From assembly GCF_028693505.1 (NCBI RefSeq), contig NZ_JAQUVF010000006.1:1-64000 (forward strand): a DNA stretch of 64,000 nucleotides, written 5' to 3'. Each line of letters begins with the position of its first letter. The first letter of the stretch is position 1. Both the position numbers and the translations under genes were made by a program. The notes beneath the pieces were generated by a model. The model saw only the letters and a list, made by a program, of their open reading frames with translations, made no database searches and had not been told where the DNA came from. Below, in pieces: positions 8,365 through 16,799 of the stretch. This stretch comes from Oscillibacter sp. (GTDB taxonomy: Bacteria; Bacillota; Clostridia; Oscillospirales; Oscillospiraceae).

Positions 8365-10434
8365 ATGAGCTATTCTGTACAGAACATCCGGAACGTCTGC
8401 CTGCTGGGACACAGCGGCAGCGGCAAGACTGCCTTGGCCGAGAGCCTGCTCTATATGACCGGCGCGATCGACCGCATGGGCCGCATGGCGGACGGAAACA
8501 CCGTCTGCGACTATGATCCCGAGGAGATCAAGCGTCAGATTTCTCTTTCTGCCGCCGTTGCCCCTCTGGAGTATAAGGGCTGCCGCATCAATGTGCTGGA
8601 TACCCCGGGCGCTTTCGATTTTGCCGGCGAGGTCATGGAGGCCCTGCGGGCCGCCGACGCCGCCGTGATCGTCTGCTCCGCCAAGGACGGCATTTCCGTG
8701 GGCCTGGAAAAGGCCTGGAAATACTGCGAGGAGCGGAATATGCCCCGTTTTGTCTATATCTCCAAGACGGACGAGGAAAACAGCGACTACAACGCCACCT
8801 TCGACGCCCTGCGAGAGCACTTTGGCAAGAAGATTGCCCCCGTGGTGGTGCCCATTTGGGACGCGGACAAGAGAGTCACCGGCCTCATCGACGTGCTGAA
8901 CAAGCGCGCCTATGAGATGCAGCAGCTCAAGCGGGTGGAGATCGAGGTGCCTGCCGACAAGGAAAGCGTCATCAGCGAGTTCAACGACGCGCTGAAGGAG
9001 TCTGTGGCGGAGACCAGCGAGGCGCTGATGGAGAAATTCTTCAGCGGAGAGGACTTCACCTACCCGGAGATGATTCAGGGCCTGCGCCAGGGCGTGCGGG
9101 AATTGAACCTGATCCCGGTGCTGTGCGGCTCCGCCGTCAACTGCATGGGAAGCCTCATGCTGATGGACAACATCGTGGAGCTGCTGCCCAACCCCACGGA
9201 GGGCAACTACCACAAGGCCACCCGGCAGGACGGCGAGACGGAGGAATTTGTGGTTTCCCCCGGCGGCGTGCCCACCGCGTTCGTATTCAAGACCGTCTCC
9301 GACCAGTACGGAAAATTCTCCTTTGTCAAGGTGCTCTCCGGCGCTATTACCCCGGATTTGAGTATGGTCAATGCCCGCACCGGCTCCGCGGAAAAGCTGG
9401 GGCATCTTTATATCATGCGAGGCAAAAAGACCACGGAGGTCAAGGAACTGGGCTGCGGCGAGATCGGCGTCATCGCAAAGATGGACAAGGTGAAAACCGG
9501 CGATACGCTGTGCGACGCCAGAAAGGTCGTCTCCCTGAAGAGCATCCCCTTTGCCGAGCCCTGCTACTCTGTGGCCATCGTGCCCAAGACCCGGGGACAG
9601 GAGGATAAGATCGCCCAGGGGCTGGTCCGCTTGAATGAAGAGGACCCCACCTTTACCGTGACGAACAACGCCGAGACCCACCAGATGGTCCTCTCCGGCG
9701 CGGGCGACATGCAGGTGGACGTTCTGGTGAGCAAGCTGAAAAACCGGTTCAATGTGGAATCCGAGCTGAAAACCGTCCGCGTGCCGTACCGTGAGAAGAT
9801 TCGCAAGATCGTCCAGAAACAGGGCCGCCATAAAAAGCAGACCGGCGGCAGCGGCCAGTTCGGCGATGTCTGGGTCCGCTTTGAGCCTCAGACCGAATCG
9901 GATGAAATGGTCTTTACGGAAGAGGTGTTCGGCGGCAGCGTGCCCAGAAACTTCTTCCCCGCCGTGGAAAAGGGCCTGCGGGAGGCTTGCATCCATGGGC
10001 CGCTGGCGGGCTATCCGGTGGTGAATTTGAAGGCCGTTTTGTATGACGGGTCCTATCACCCGGTGGACTCTTCCGAAATCGCCTTCAAGACGGCGGCGCA
10101 GCTGGCCTATAAGGCCGCTCTGCCCGAGGCGAATCCTGTTTTGCTGGAGCCGGTGGGCGAGCTGAAGGTCACGGTGCCCGATACCTATATGGGCGATGTC
10201 ATGGGCGATTTGAATAAACGCCGGGGCCGTGTCATGGGTATGGACCCCACGGATGATGGCTCGCAGGTCATCACGGCGGAGGTTCCCATGGCCGAGATGG
10301 GCGGATATGCCATCGACCTGCGGTCCATGACCCAGAGCCGGGGCAGCTTCGTGTTCCACTTTGTCCGCTATGAGGACTGCCCGCCTGCCGCGCAGGAAAA
10401 GGCGATTGCCGAGGCCAAGGCGCTGGCGGAGTAA
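8365..10434 (+). CDS. Elongation factor G-like translational GTPase
   Basis: A 689-residue EF-G family GTPase. G1 is GHSGSGKT (15-22), G3 DTPG (79-82), and the G4 position reads SKTD (133-136) where translational EF-G has NKMD. EF-G domains II to V follow, including GGSGQFGDVWVRFEP and the C-terminal YMGDVMGDLNKRRGRVMGM motif. The altered G4 and weak switch I suggest the EF-G-like paralogue subgroup found beside the main fusA in Firmicutes and Actinobacteria, not the essential EF-G, which normally lies in the str operon. The precise role is unknown. The start is ATG at 8365 behind AAGGAG. An upstream in-frame ATG lacks a ribosome site. Confidence 0.85.
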   Translation: MSYSVQNIRNVCLLGHSGSGKTALAESLLYMTGAIDRMGRMADGNTVCDYDPEEIKRQISLSAAVAPLEYKGCRINVLDTPGAFDFAGEVMEALRAADAAVIVCSAKDGISVGLEKAWKYCEERNMPRFVYISKTDEENSDYNATFDALREHFGKKIAPVVVPIWDADKRVTGLIDVLNKRAYEMQQLKRVEIEVPADKESVISEFNDALKESVAETSEALMEKFFSGEDFTYPEMIQGLRQGVRELNLIPVLCGSAVNCMGSLMLMDNIVELLPNPTEGNYHKATRQDGETEEFVVSPGGVPTAFVFKTVSDQYGKFSFVKVLSGAITPDLSMVNARTGSAEKLGHLYIMRGKKTTEVKELGCGEIGVIAKMDKVKTGDTLCDARKVVSLKSIPFAEPCYSVAIVPKTRGQEDKIAQGLVRLNEEDPTFTVTNNAETHQMVLSGAGDMQVDVLVSKLKNRFNVESELKTVRVPYREKIRKIVQKQGRHKKQTGGSGQFGDVWVRFEPQTESDEMVFTEEVFGGSVPRNFFPAVEKGLREACIHGPLAGYPVVNLKAVLYDGSYHPVDSSEIAFKTAAQLAYKAALPEANPVLLEPVGELKVTVPDTYMGDVMGDLNKRRGRVMGMDPTDDGSQVITAEVPMAEMGGYAIDLRSMTQSRGSFVFHFVRYEDCPPAAQEKAIAEAKALAE

Positions 10435-10464
10435 GCGTAAGAGCGCCGCGCCATTGAAATAAAA

Positions 10465-10516
10465 AACCAAGCGGGCTTGCCGTCTATCCAAGTTAGACGG
10501 CAAGCCCGCTTGCGCC
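10465..10516. terminator. Bidirectional terminator (TTGCCGTCT-type)
   Basis: A 17-bp stem (AAGCGGGCTTGCCGTCT at 10469-10485, complement at 10495-10511) lies between the convergent EF-G-like gene and the ECF operon. It shares its core with hairpins at 15.8 and 51.3 kb. Confidence 0.8.
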
Positions 10517-10530
10517 GCAATATCAGCTTT

Positions 10531-10857
10531 TTATAGATATACCTGCCACTCGGGATGGTAGAGCAGGGCCCACGCCATGGCGTAAAGGCACAGGGCGGCG
10601 CAGACCAGAAGGAAGCACAGCGCCATCCCCACCCAGTCATAGCGGACCCTTCCGCCGCTCCGGGCGGAGAGAAGCGTTTCCACGCCGAGACTCACAAGGA
10701 TGAGGGGGGCGCCTTGCAGCGCCCAGCGCAGGTCCAGCCCCGGGAAAAACAGGGACAGGGCCATCAGCGCGCCGGCGAGAATCAGCACCGCGCCCAGCGT
10801 GAAGGTCCCCACCCGGCGAACGGGAGCCTCTGCCGCGGCGGGATCAGTCGTTTTCAT
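10531..10857 (-). CDS. Hypothetical membrane protein, last gene of ECF sigma operon
   Basis: Not recognised. From ATG at 10857 it encodes 108 residues with hydrophobic helices at about 17-37, 43-60 and 75-100, so probably three or four membrane spans. The arrangement resembles small LiaI/LiaF-TM (DUF5668-like) envelope-stress proteins, but that is only a resemblance. The start lies inside the preceding gene (14-bp overlap), so translational coupling is likely. The frame is open further upstream (to 10953), but that part is an Arg-rich out-of-frame reading of the neighbour. Confidence 0.7.
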   Translation of the reverse strand: MKTTDPAAAEAPVRRVGTFTLGAVLILAGALMALSLFFPGLDLRWALQGAPLILVSLGVETLLSARSGGRVRYDWVGMALCFLLVCAALCLYAMAWALLYHPEWQVYL

Positions 10858-11419
10858 GAGACTTCTCCGTTTCCGCGCCCGACGGGGTAAAGGGCGGGAT
10901 TTCTTCCGCGGCGGCCTTTTTCGGCCCCCGGATAAACCAGACGCCCAGCGCAATGATTCCGATGGTCATGGCCAGCCGGGGCACGTCGTAGATCAAAAGA
11001 TCGAAAAGCCAGTCTACTTGCCAGAGCAGGTCCCCCAGAATCCGCCGCACCAGTCGGTCGTACAGCAGGTATCCGCCAAGAGCCACCAGCACCCAGCCCA
11101 CCACGCTGTGCCGCTTGCGGCAAAGATCGGAAAGCTTTTTGGAGTCCAGATCGGAAAAGCCGAAAAGATATTCGTCCGGGTTGGCGGCGGCCTCCTCGTC
11201 GGACTGGGCGCGGAGATTGTAGCTGTCAAAGAAGGAGAACAGCCACAGCGGCAGCATCAAAATCGCCAGCGCCGCGATTTCCAAAAAGATCGCCAGCGCG
11301 AAAATGGCGCAGAAAGCCGTGAGGATGGAGGCGCCCCGCTTCATATAGCCCTGGTGCATCTCTCCGCAGCCGGGAATGCAGGAAGCGAGAAAGAGAAAAA
11401 GTCCGTGTTTGCGTTTCAT
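10844..11419 (-). CDS. Membrane protein of ECF sigma operon (TM2-like N-terminus)
   Basis: A 191-residue protein of unknown function. The N-terminus reads LASCIPGCGEMHQGYMKRG, then a long hydrophobic stretch (about 30-62) ending in LFSFFDSYNLRA. This pattern resembles TM2-type and related clostridial membrane proteins (GxGxMYLGxxxRG ... DAY). Two further membrane segments lie near 107-125 and 147-163, and the tail is acidic and hydrophilic. Its ATG overlaps the stop of the anti-sigma gene by 4 bp (ATGA), so it is cotranscribed and coupled with it. Confidence 0.75.
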   Translation of the reverse strand: MKRKHGLFLFLASCIPGCGEMHQGYMKRGASILTAFCAIFALAIFLEIAALAILMLPLWLFSFFDSYNLRAQSDEEAAANPDEYLFGFSDLDSKKLSDLCRKRHSVVGWVLVALGGYLLYDRLVRRILGDLLWQVDWLFDLLIYDVPRLAMTIGIIALGVWFIRGPKKAAAEEIPPFTPSGAETEKSHEND

Positions 11420-11892
11420 GAGTGCGTTCCTCCTTGTGTGGGTTCGGACCGCTGTTGGGCAGATCCGCTGAAAAGATTGTTAAAGTCGGAGAGCGCCCGA
11501 TTCAAAGAGGCGTTCCATTCCTCCGGCCAGGTGCGCAGGCGCTGGGAAAAGGCGGGGGAGGCTTCCGGCAGGCGGGGGATGAAATCTAGATTCCCGCTGC
11601 CCCAGACCACCGTCAGCGCCAGCGCCACCGCAGCCACCGCAGTGGCGTAACGGCTGGTGACAAGGCGGAGGGTCCGCTGGCGGATGCGCCGAAAGAGACT
11701 TTCCCGGCAGGAGTGGGGGGGGAATTGCAGCTCCGCGCCGGAAAGAGCGTTTGTGTACCGCTGGAGACAGCTGTCGCAATAGGAGAGGTGCTCCGCGATT
11801 TCCAGACGTGCCAGCTCGTCCAAATTGCTTTCCTGCATCAGTGCGCACAGGGCTGCGTCGCTTAAGTGTCCGTCAGGGCGAAAAATTTCCAT
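11416..11892 (-). CDS. Putative anti-sigma factor with zinc-finger (zf-HC2-like) motif
   Basis: A 158-residue predicted single-pass membrane protein. The N-terminal cytoplasmic domain carries HLSYCDSC (His-x3-Cys-x2-Cys), the signature of zinc-binding anti-sigma domains that clamp ECF sigma factors. One membrane helix follows (about 82-99, YATAVAAVALALTVVW), then a ~55-residue extracytoplasmic tail. It lies directly after the sigma factor gene with a 20-bp overlap, the standard sigma/anti-sigma order. The signal sensed is unknown. Confidence 0.85.
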   Translation of the reverse strand: MEIFRPDGHLSDAALCALMQESNLDELARLEIAEHLSYCDSCLQRYTNALSGAELQFPPHSCRESLFRRIRQRTLRLVTSRYATAVAAVALALTVVWGSGNLDFIPRLPEASPAFSQRLRTWPEEWNASLNRALSDFNNLFSGSAQQRSEPTQGGTHS

Positions 11893-12391
11893 GCGTCTGC
11901 CTCCTTTCCAAATGTTCCCGCAAGAGTTTTTTTCCCCGGGAGAGCTGTGTGTGGATGGTTTTTACGGGCCTTCCTAGCGCCAGCGCCGCCTCCTCCGGAG
12001 AGCGTTCCTCCAAAAGACACAGGCGGCACACCGGACGGTAAGGCTCCTTCAGCGCCGCGACGGCCGATGCGATCTCCTGAGCGCCGGTGCGCGATAGCGC
12101 CACCTCCTCCGTGGGCGGGGCCAGCCCGGGGGGCATTTCCTCGTCTCCCGGCAGTATGGTGTGGCGGTTCCACGCGCTTTGCAGATGGTCCTTGGCCTTG
12201 TTGGCGGCAATGCGCCCCAGCCACTGCCGCTCATAGCCCGCAGGCATGGTCTCCCGGTGGAGGTAAGCGGAAAGAAAGGTCTCCTGCGTCAGGTCTTCCG
12301 CAGCGGCGGCGTCGTGGACCAGTTGGAAACAGATGGTGTACACCAGACGCTCATATTGGACCACCAGCTGTGAAAAATGCTCTTTGGTCAT
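11873..12391 (-). CDS. ECF-type RNA polymerase sigma factor
   Basis: A 172-residue sigma-70 family member with only regions 2 and 4. Region 2 includes LVYTICFQLVHDAAAAEDLTQETF, and region 4 includes a helix-turn-helix ending SRGKKLLREHL. ATG at 12391 is chosen because the family starts close to region 2. The open frame extends to 12472 through a weak TTG. It heads a four-gene minus-strand operon with its anti-sigma factor and two membrane proteins, consistent with an envelope-stress regulon. No clear autoregulated ECF promoter was identified, although TATGAT near 12432 could be a -10. Confidence 0.92.
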   Translation of the reverse strand: MTKEHFSQLVVQYERLVYTICFQLVHDAAAAEDLTQETFLSAYLHRETMPAGYERQWLGRIAANKAKDHLQSAWNRHTILPGDEEMPPGLAPPTEEVALSRTGAQEIASAVAALKEPYRPVCRLCLLEERSPEEAALALGRPVKTIHTQLSRGKKLLREHLERRQTHGNFSP

Positions 12392-12576
12392 CAAACCGTC
12401 CGCCGCCTCCTCTCTTTGATTGCTCTTTCTATCATACGGTATCGCGGAGCGAAAATCTTCAAAACTACGCAAAAATTTTCAAAAAAGCTGTCGGAACTTT
12501 TTTCTGTGAAGATTTTGTGGTAAAATAGTCAAAACAGCGCTTGGCGCGGGCACCGCGCCGGACCGGGCAGTTTTTC

Positions 12577-12605
12577 TTGCCATTCCCGGCCCGTCATGCT
12601 ACAAT
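12577..12605 (+). promoter_or_regulatory. Promoter of dCMP deaminase gene
   Basis: TTGCCA (12577-12582), 17 bp, then TACAAT (12600-12605) preceded by a TGC extended -10. Confidence 0.75.
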
Positions 12606-12641
12606 CAATCATCTTATATACACCGAATCGGAGGGCTGCCC

Positions 12642-13136
12642 ATGAATCGCATCAGCAAAGAGAATTACTATCTGGATATCGCGGAGACCGTGCTGGAACG
12701 GGCGACCTGTCTGCGCCGGGTCTACGGCGCGATTATCGTCAAAAACGACGAGATCATTTCCACCGGCTATAACGGCGCGCCCCGGGGCCGGGCCAACTGC
12801 GCGGATATGGGCTATTGCTCCCGGGAGGCCATGCGGGTGCCCCGGGGTGAGCGGTACGAGCTGTGCCGCAGCGTCCATGCCGAGGCAAACGCCATCATCT
12901 CCGCCTCCCGGCGGGATATGGTGGGGGGGACGCTGTACCTCGTGGGGCGGGACGCCCGCACGGGGGAGCTGCTCTCGGACGCCACCTCCTGCTCCATGTG
13001 CCGCCGGCTGGTCATCAATTCCGGCTTGGAAAAGGTGGTCATCCGCCGGAGCGAAACAGAGTTTACTGTGGTCACTGTCTCTGACTGGGTGGCGGAGGAC
13101 GATCTCCTGATCCCCGAAACGCCGGACCTGTCATAA
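12642..13136 (+). CDS. Deoxycytidylate (dCMP) deaminase, ComEB-like
   Basis: Zinc-dependent deaminase predicted to convert dCMP to dUMP for thymidylate synthesis. The 164-residue protein has the catalytic HAEANAI (His ligand plus Glu proton shuttle) and the second zinc element CSMCRR. A preceding substrate-loop segment, STGYNGAPRG, is typical of dCMP rather than cytidine deaminases. GGAGGGC lies before ATG at 12642. In Bacillus the homologue is comEB within the competence locus. Here it stands alone ahead of the pyruvyl-transferase fusion, 18 bp downstream, with which it probably shares a transcript. Confidence 0.92.
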   Translation: MNRISKENYYLDIAETVLERATCLRRVYGAIIVKNDEIISTGYNGAPRGRANCADMGYCSREAMRVPRGERYELCRSVHAEANAIISASRRDMVGGTLYLVGRDARTGELLSDATSCSMCRRLVINSGLEKVVIRRSETEFTVVTVSDWVAEDDLLIPETPDLS

Positions 13137-13154
13137 AGAAAGGAAGTCTCCCGT

Positions 13155-15458
13155 TTGAAAGCAGGACTTGTCACCTTTTATCATATCCATCACTACGGCG
13201 CACTGCTGCAGGCCGCCGCCACAGAGCGGGCGGTGGAGCAAGCGGGCGGTGAGTGTGAGATCATTGACTATTATGTCAATCAAAATAACGACCTTTTCCG
13301 CAAGCCCACCGGGCTTGGCAGCGCCGCGGCGGACGCCCACACCGCCCTGCATTATGCCGCGCTGAAAACCCGGTACGACCGGTTTGAGCAGTTTGCAAAG
13401 GACCATCTGCGCATCTCCGGACACCGGTTTGAAAGCGGGGAGGAGCTGCGCGCGGCGGAGCTTCCCTATGACGTGATCCTCTCCGGAAGCGACCAGATCT
13501 GGAACCCGAAGATTTTCCCCAACGGCCGGTTTGACCCGGTGTTTTTCGGGGAGTTCTCTCCCCGGCGGAAGATCGCCTACGCCCCCTCCTTCGGCGTGCC
13601 GCATATTCCGTCGGGCATGGAACGGGAGCTGCGGGAGTATCTCGCGCACTTTTCCCACCTCTCCGTCCGGGAGCGGCAGGGGCAGGCCATTGTGCGGGAG
13701 GTGGCGGGGGTGAAGGTGCCGGTGGTGCTGGACCCCACGCTGCTGCTCACTTCCGAGCAGTGGTCGGCCATGGCCAAGCCCCCCGTGAAGCTGCCCCAGG
13801 GGGGATACCTGCTTTGCTACTGCATCAGCGCCCCCGGCCCACTGGAGCCTTACATCCGCGCGCTGGCGGAGAAAACGGGACTGCCGGTGGTGCAGCTTTG
13901 CGGTGCCCGGCAAAAGGTCCATCCCAAGGCGCGGTGCGTGCTGGACGCGGGCCCGGCGGAATTTTTGGGCCTGTTCCAAAATGCCGCCTGCGTGTGTACG
14001 AATTCCTTCCACGGAACCGTCTTTTCCGTGCAGTTTCAAAAGCCGTTTTTCACCGCCGTCGCCCCCGGCGAACTGGCGGAGCCGGAAAGCTCCCGGACCT
14101 TCAGCATCCTCAGCCGCCTTGGCCTGACGGATCGGATCATCGGCAAGGGCGACACGGCCGAAATCGACGCGCCGGTGGACTGGGCGGCGGTGAGTAAGCG
14201 GCTGGAGGACGCGCGGCGCTCCTCGCTGGACTATCTCCGTGCCGCCTTGCAAAATGAACCGTACTGTCCGCAAAGGGCGGCGGACTCGCAGGACGCGGCG
14301 CTGCCCACGCTGGCGGGGCACAGCCTTTGCACCGGCTGCGGCGCCTGCATGAGCGGCTGTCCCAAGGACGCCATTTCCATGGAACGGGACCGGGAGGGCT
14401 TTTCCTACCCGGTGGTAAATGGAGAAAAGTGCGTTCACTGCGGACGCTGCACCGCCGTTTGTCCCTTGCTCCATGAGCGGGAGAAGGGGCCGCTGCCGGC
14501 GGTGTATGCCGCGTGGCACAAAGACGACGGCATCCGCAAGGACTCCACCTCCGGCGGCGCGTTTACCGCGCTGGCGGAATACGTGCTGGAGGGCGGGGGC
14601 GTTGTATACGGCGCGGCGTTTGACGCAAAGCAGCATCTGCGCCATGTGGCGTGCTTCCGTAAGGAGGAGCTGTGGCGGCTGCGGGGCGCCAAGTATGTCC
14701 AAAGCGACTTAGGCGATACCTTCCGGGAGATCCGGGCCGCGTTGGAAAACCGTCCCGTGCTCTTTACCGGCACGCCCTGTCAGGTGGATGGACTGTACCG
14801 GTATTTGGGCAGTCGGCCCGAAAATCTCACCACCTGCGATCTGGTGTGCCACGGCGTGCCGTCTCCCGGCGTGTGGGAGGACATGGCCCGGTCCATTGAG
14901 CATCGAAAGGGAAAAAAGCTGCAGGCGGTGCGCTTTCGCAATAAAGTCACCGGCTGGAAGGATAGCCACTTCACCACGGTTTATGACGACGGCACGGTGG
15001 ATACCGCGCCGCTGTTCCGGACAGAATACGGCAGGGCCTTTGGTAGGTCCCTGTTCCTGCGGCCCAGCTGCCACCACTGCGCCTACACATCCATGACCCG
15101 CCCCGGCGATTTCACCTTGGGCGATTTCTGGGGCCTGCGGCCGGAGGAATTGCCCGATGAGCAGAGCAGGGGCGTCAGTTTGCTGATGGTGAACACGCCC
15201 CACGCAAGCCATATTTTCGACCAACTCCCGCTGGCGCGCAAGGCGTTTCCGCCGGAGCGGGCCATTGCCGGAAATCCCCGGCTGGCGTCTCCCGTTCCTA
15301 CCGCTTCCGACCGCGCGGCGTTCTTTGCCGCCTATGCGCTGGAGCCCTTTGACGCGGTGCGCAGAAAATTTTGCACCCTGCCGCCGCTGCCGGTGCGCAT
15401 GGCGACGCGGCTTTTGTCGCCGGAGGCCAAGGAAAAGCTGCGAAAAAAGCTGCGGTAA
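13155..15458 (+). CDS. Polysaccharide pyruvyl transferase / F420H2-dehydrogenase beta-like fusion protein
   Basis: A 767-residue two-part protein. Residues 1-370 look like a polysaccharide pyruvyl transferase (CsaB/WcaK-type): start KAGLVTFYHIHHYGALLQA, ILSGSDQIWNP near 110, and CVCTNSFHGTVFSVQF near 276. Residues ~388-435 form a 2[4Fe-4S] ferredoxin (CTGCGACMSGC and CVHCGRCTAVC). The remaining ~330 residues match FrhB-type F420 hydrogenase beta domains, including GTPCQVDGLYRYL, CDLVCHGVPSPGVW and DFTLGDFWG. Separate neighbouring genes for these domains are common in exopolysaccharide loci. Here they are fused and no glycan genes adjoin. The start is TTG behind AAAGGAAG. Confidence 0.88.
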   Translation: MKAGLVTFYHIHHYGALLQAAATERAVEQAGGECEIIDYYVNQNNDLFRKPTGLGSAAADAHTALHYAALKTRYDRFEQFAKDHLRISGHRFESGEELRAAELPYDVILSGSDQIWNPKIFPNGRFDPVFFGEFSPRRKIAYAPSFGVPHIPSGMERELREYLAHFSHLSVRERQGQAIVREVAGVKVPVVLDPTLLLTSEQWSAMAKPPVKLPQGGYLLCYCISAPGPLEPYIRALAEKTGLPVVQLCGARQKVHPKARCVLDAGPAEFLGLFQNAACVCTNSFHGTVFSVQFQKPFFTAVAPGELAEPESSRTFSILSRLGLTDRIIGKGDTAEIDAPVDWAAVSKRLEDARRSSLDYLRAALQNEPYCPQRAADSQDAALPTLAGHSLCTGCGACMSGCPKDAISMERDREGFSYPVVNGEKCVHCGRCTAVCPLLHEREKGPLPAVYAAWHKDDGIRKDSTSGGAFTALAEYVLEGGGVVYGAAFDAKQHLRHVACFRKEELWRLRGAKYVQSDLGDTFREIRAALENRPVLFTGTPCQVDGLYRYLGSRPENLTTCDLVCHGVPSPGVWEDMARSIEHRKGKKLQAVRFRNKVTGWKDSHFTTVYDDGTVDTAPLFRTEYGRAFGRSLFLRPSCHHCAYTSMTRPGDFTLGDFWGLRPEELPDEQSRGVSLLMVNTPHASHIFDQLPLARKAFPPERAIAGNPRLASPVPTASDRAAFFAAYALEPFDAVRRKFCTLPPLPVRMATRLLSPEAKEKLRKKLR

Positions 15459-15499
15459 CGTTGCAATAGCAACAGCTATTTACCGGAAAAAGCGTATGC

Positions 15500-15510
15500 T
15501 GATAGTATCA
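15500..15510. promoter_or_regulatory. Short palindrome in the rubredoxin promoter region
   Basis: TGATAGTATCA is a perfect 5-1-5 inverted repeat covering a weak -10 (GATAGT, 16 bp after TTTACC), about 30 bp before the rubredoxin start. It is a possible operator. The regulator is unknown. Confidence 0.3.
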
Positions 15511-15540
15511 ATATAAAATGATAATCTGGAGGAATGGACC

Positions 15541-15699
15541 ATGAAACAGTACGAATGCAAGCCCTGCGGGTATATTTACGATGAGGCCGCAGGCGATCCC
15601 GATAACGGCGTCGCGCCCGGCACCAAGTGGGAGGACCTGCCCGCGGATTGGGTGTGCCCCCTCTGCGGCGCGGGCAAGGAAGAATTTGAGGCCCAATAA
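15541..15699 (+). CDS. Rubredoxin
   Basis: A 52-residue one-iron electron carrier. The FeS4 ligands are Cys6-x2-Cys9 (CKPCGYIYD) and Cys39-x2-Cys42 (CPLCGAGK), with the conserved [10 protein letters not shown] loop and [13 protein letters not shown] segment. The length is typical. CTGGAGG precedes ATG by 10 nt. It probably supplies electrons to oxygen or peroxide reductases such as rubrerythrin or flavodiiron proteins in an anaerobe. It is followed by a strong terminator, so it is monocistronic or the last gene of the upstream unit. Confidence 0.97.
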   Translation: MKQYECKPCGYIYDEAAGDPDNGVAPGTKWEDLPADWVCPLCGAGKEEFEAQ

Positions 15700-15769
15700 A
15701 AGCGCCCAAGGGCATTTTGCGGGGTAAAGCGTGCTCCCTTTCGGGAGAAAGCGGTCTTGAAGAAAACAG

Positions 15770-15818
15770 CCGAAAGGGCTTGCCGTCTGCAATTTGCAGA
15801 TGGCAAGCCCTTTTCCTT
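15770..15818 (+). terminator. Terminator of rubredoxin gene (TTGCCGTCT-type)
   Basis: A 20-bp stem-loop (arms at 15773-15792 and 15793-15812, one mismatch) ends in a TTTTCCTTT run. Its core matches the hairpins at 10.5 and 51.3 kb. Confidence 0.8.
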
Positions 15819-15828
15819 TAGCGTCGCG

Positions 15829-15864
15829 CAAAAAAGGGCGGACGGCATTCCCGCCGTCCGCCCT
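15829..15864 (-). terminator. Terminator of the sufCB operon
   Basis: A 12-bp perfect stem (AGGGCGGACGGC at 15835-15846, complement at 15853-15864) is followed on the minus strand by six T (15829-15834). Confidence 0.88.
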
Positions 15865-15875
15865 GATGGTGAAAG

Positions 15876-16799
15876 TTATGCAAGAAATCCCTTGAGGATG
15901 CAGTCCTCGGCCTGCTCTTCCGTAAGGCCCAGCGTCTGAAGCTTCAAAAGCTGGTCGCCGGCAATCTTGCCGATGGCAGCTTCGTGGATGAGCTGCGCCT
16001 CGGTGGAGTTGGCGGCGATCTCCGGTACGGAGTGGATGGTTGCCGGCCCCATGATGATGGAGTCGCACTGGACATGACCAAAGCATTTCGCGTTGCCCAC
16101 CACGCACGGCTTGAATACCTGTGAGGAGGCGTCCTGCGCAACGGAGCGGGAGATCACCCGGCCCTTGGCGTCCTCGCCGTTCAGCTCGATAATCAGGTCG
16201 CTTTCGGCAACCTGCTCCCCGTGGGTTAGCAGGCGCTCGGTGACCACAGCCTCCGCACCCTTGCCGCAGATGATTTTCGTATACCGCTTGGTGGAGTCGA
16301 TGCCTCGGATCTGGGTGGTGTCCATCTGGATGGAGGCGCCCTCCTCCAGATACACGATGGTCTGGGGGTTCATGATTTTTCCGCCCTTGCCGTCGCCCTC
16401 GCCGTAGTGCTTTTCCGTGTAGTGGACGTGAGAGTGCTTGCCCACATAGAAGGTATGGATGCCGTCGTGCCGGGAAGCCTTGTCCCCGCAGTTATGGATG
16501 CCGCAGCCCGCCACAATGTTCACGCTGCAATTTTCTCCGATATAAAAGTCGTTGTAGACCATTTCCTCGATGCCGGGCTTGGTGATGATGACGGGGATGT
16601 GGCAGGTCTCGCCCACCGTGCCGTCCTTCACCCGGATGTCGATGCCGGGTTTGTCCTCTTTCCCGGTGATTTCAATGTGCTCCGTGCTTTGGCGGCCGTC
16701 GCAGCCGCAGTCCTTCCGGATATTGAAGGCGCCCACCGGCTTGCCCAAAAGGTCCGCGATCTTTTCCAGAAGTGCGCGGTCGATCTCGTTTTCCATCAT
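15876..16799 (-). CDS. SufB/SufD-family Fe-S assembly scaffold (minimal SUF/SmsB type)
   Basis: A 307-residue protein of the SufBD beta-helix family. It is much shorter than the ~465-residue SufB of full suf operons. Recognisable segments include HTFYVGKHSHVHYTEKHYG, YLEEGASIQMDTTQIRGID and a C-terminal EAQLIHEAAIGKI, the conserved SufB/D end containing the Ala-Ala-Ile-Gly motif. With the adjacent SufC ATPase it forms a two-gene SUF-like system of the kind proposed as the ancestral minimal machinery (SmsCB). No cysteine desulfurase, SufU or SufD lies nearby. Its start overlaps the stop of sufC (ATGA), so translation is coupled. Confidence 0.9.
   Translation of the reverse strand: MMENEIDRALLEKIADLLGKPVGAFNIRKDCGCDGRQSTEHIEITGKEDKPGIDIRVKDGTVGETCHIPVIITKPGIEEMVYNDFYIGENCSVNIVAGCGIHNCGDKASRHDGIHTFYVGKHSHVHYTEKHYGEGDGKGGKIMNPQTIVYLEEGASIQMDTTQIRGIDSTKRYTKIICGKGAEAVVTERLLTHGEQVAESDLIIELNGEDAKGRVISRSVAQDASSQVFKPCVVGNAKCFGHVQCDSIIMGPATIHSVPEIAANSTEAQLIHEAAIGKIAGDQLLKLQTLGLTEEQAEDCILKGFLA

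Noticed and set aside
13155-15458. Two separate genes or a frameshift artefact at the fusion
   Set aside because: The frame is continuous across the junction (about codons 370-390), with no internal ribosome site or stop.
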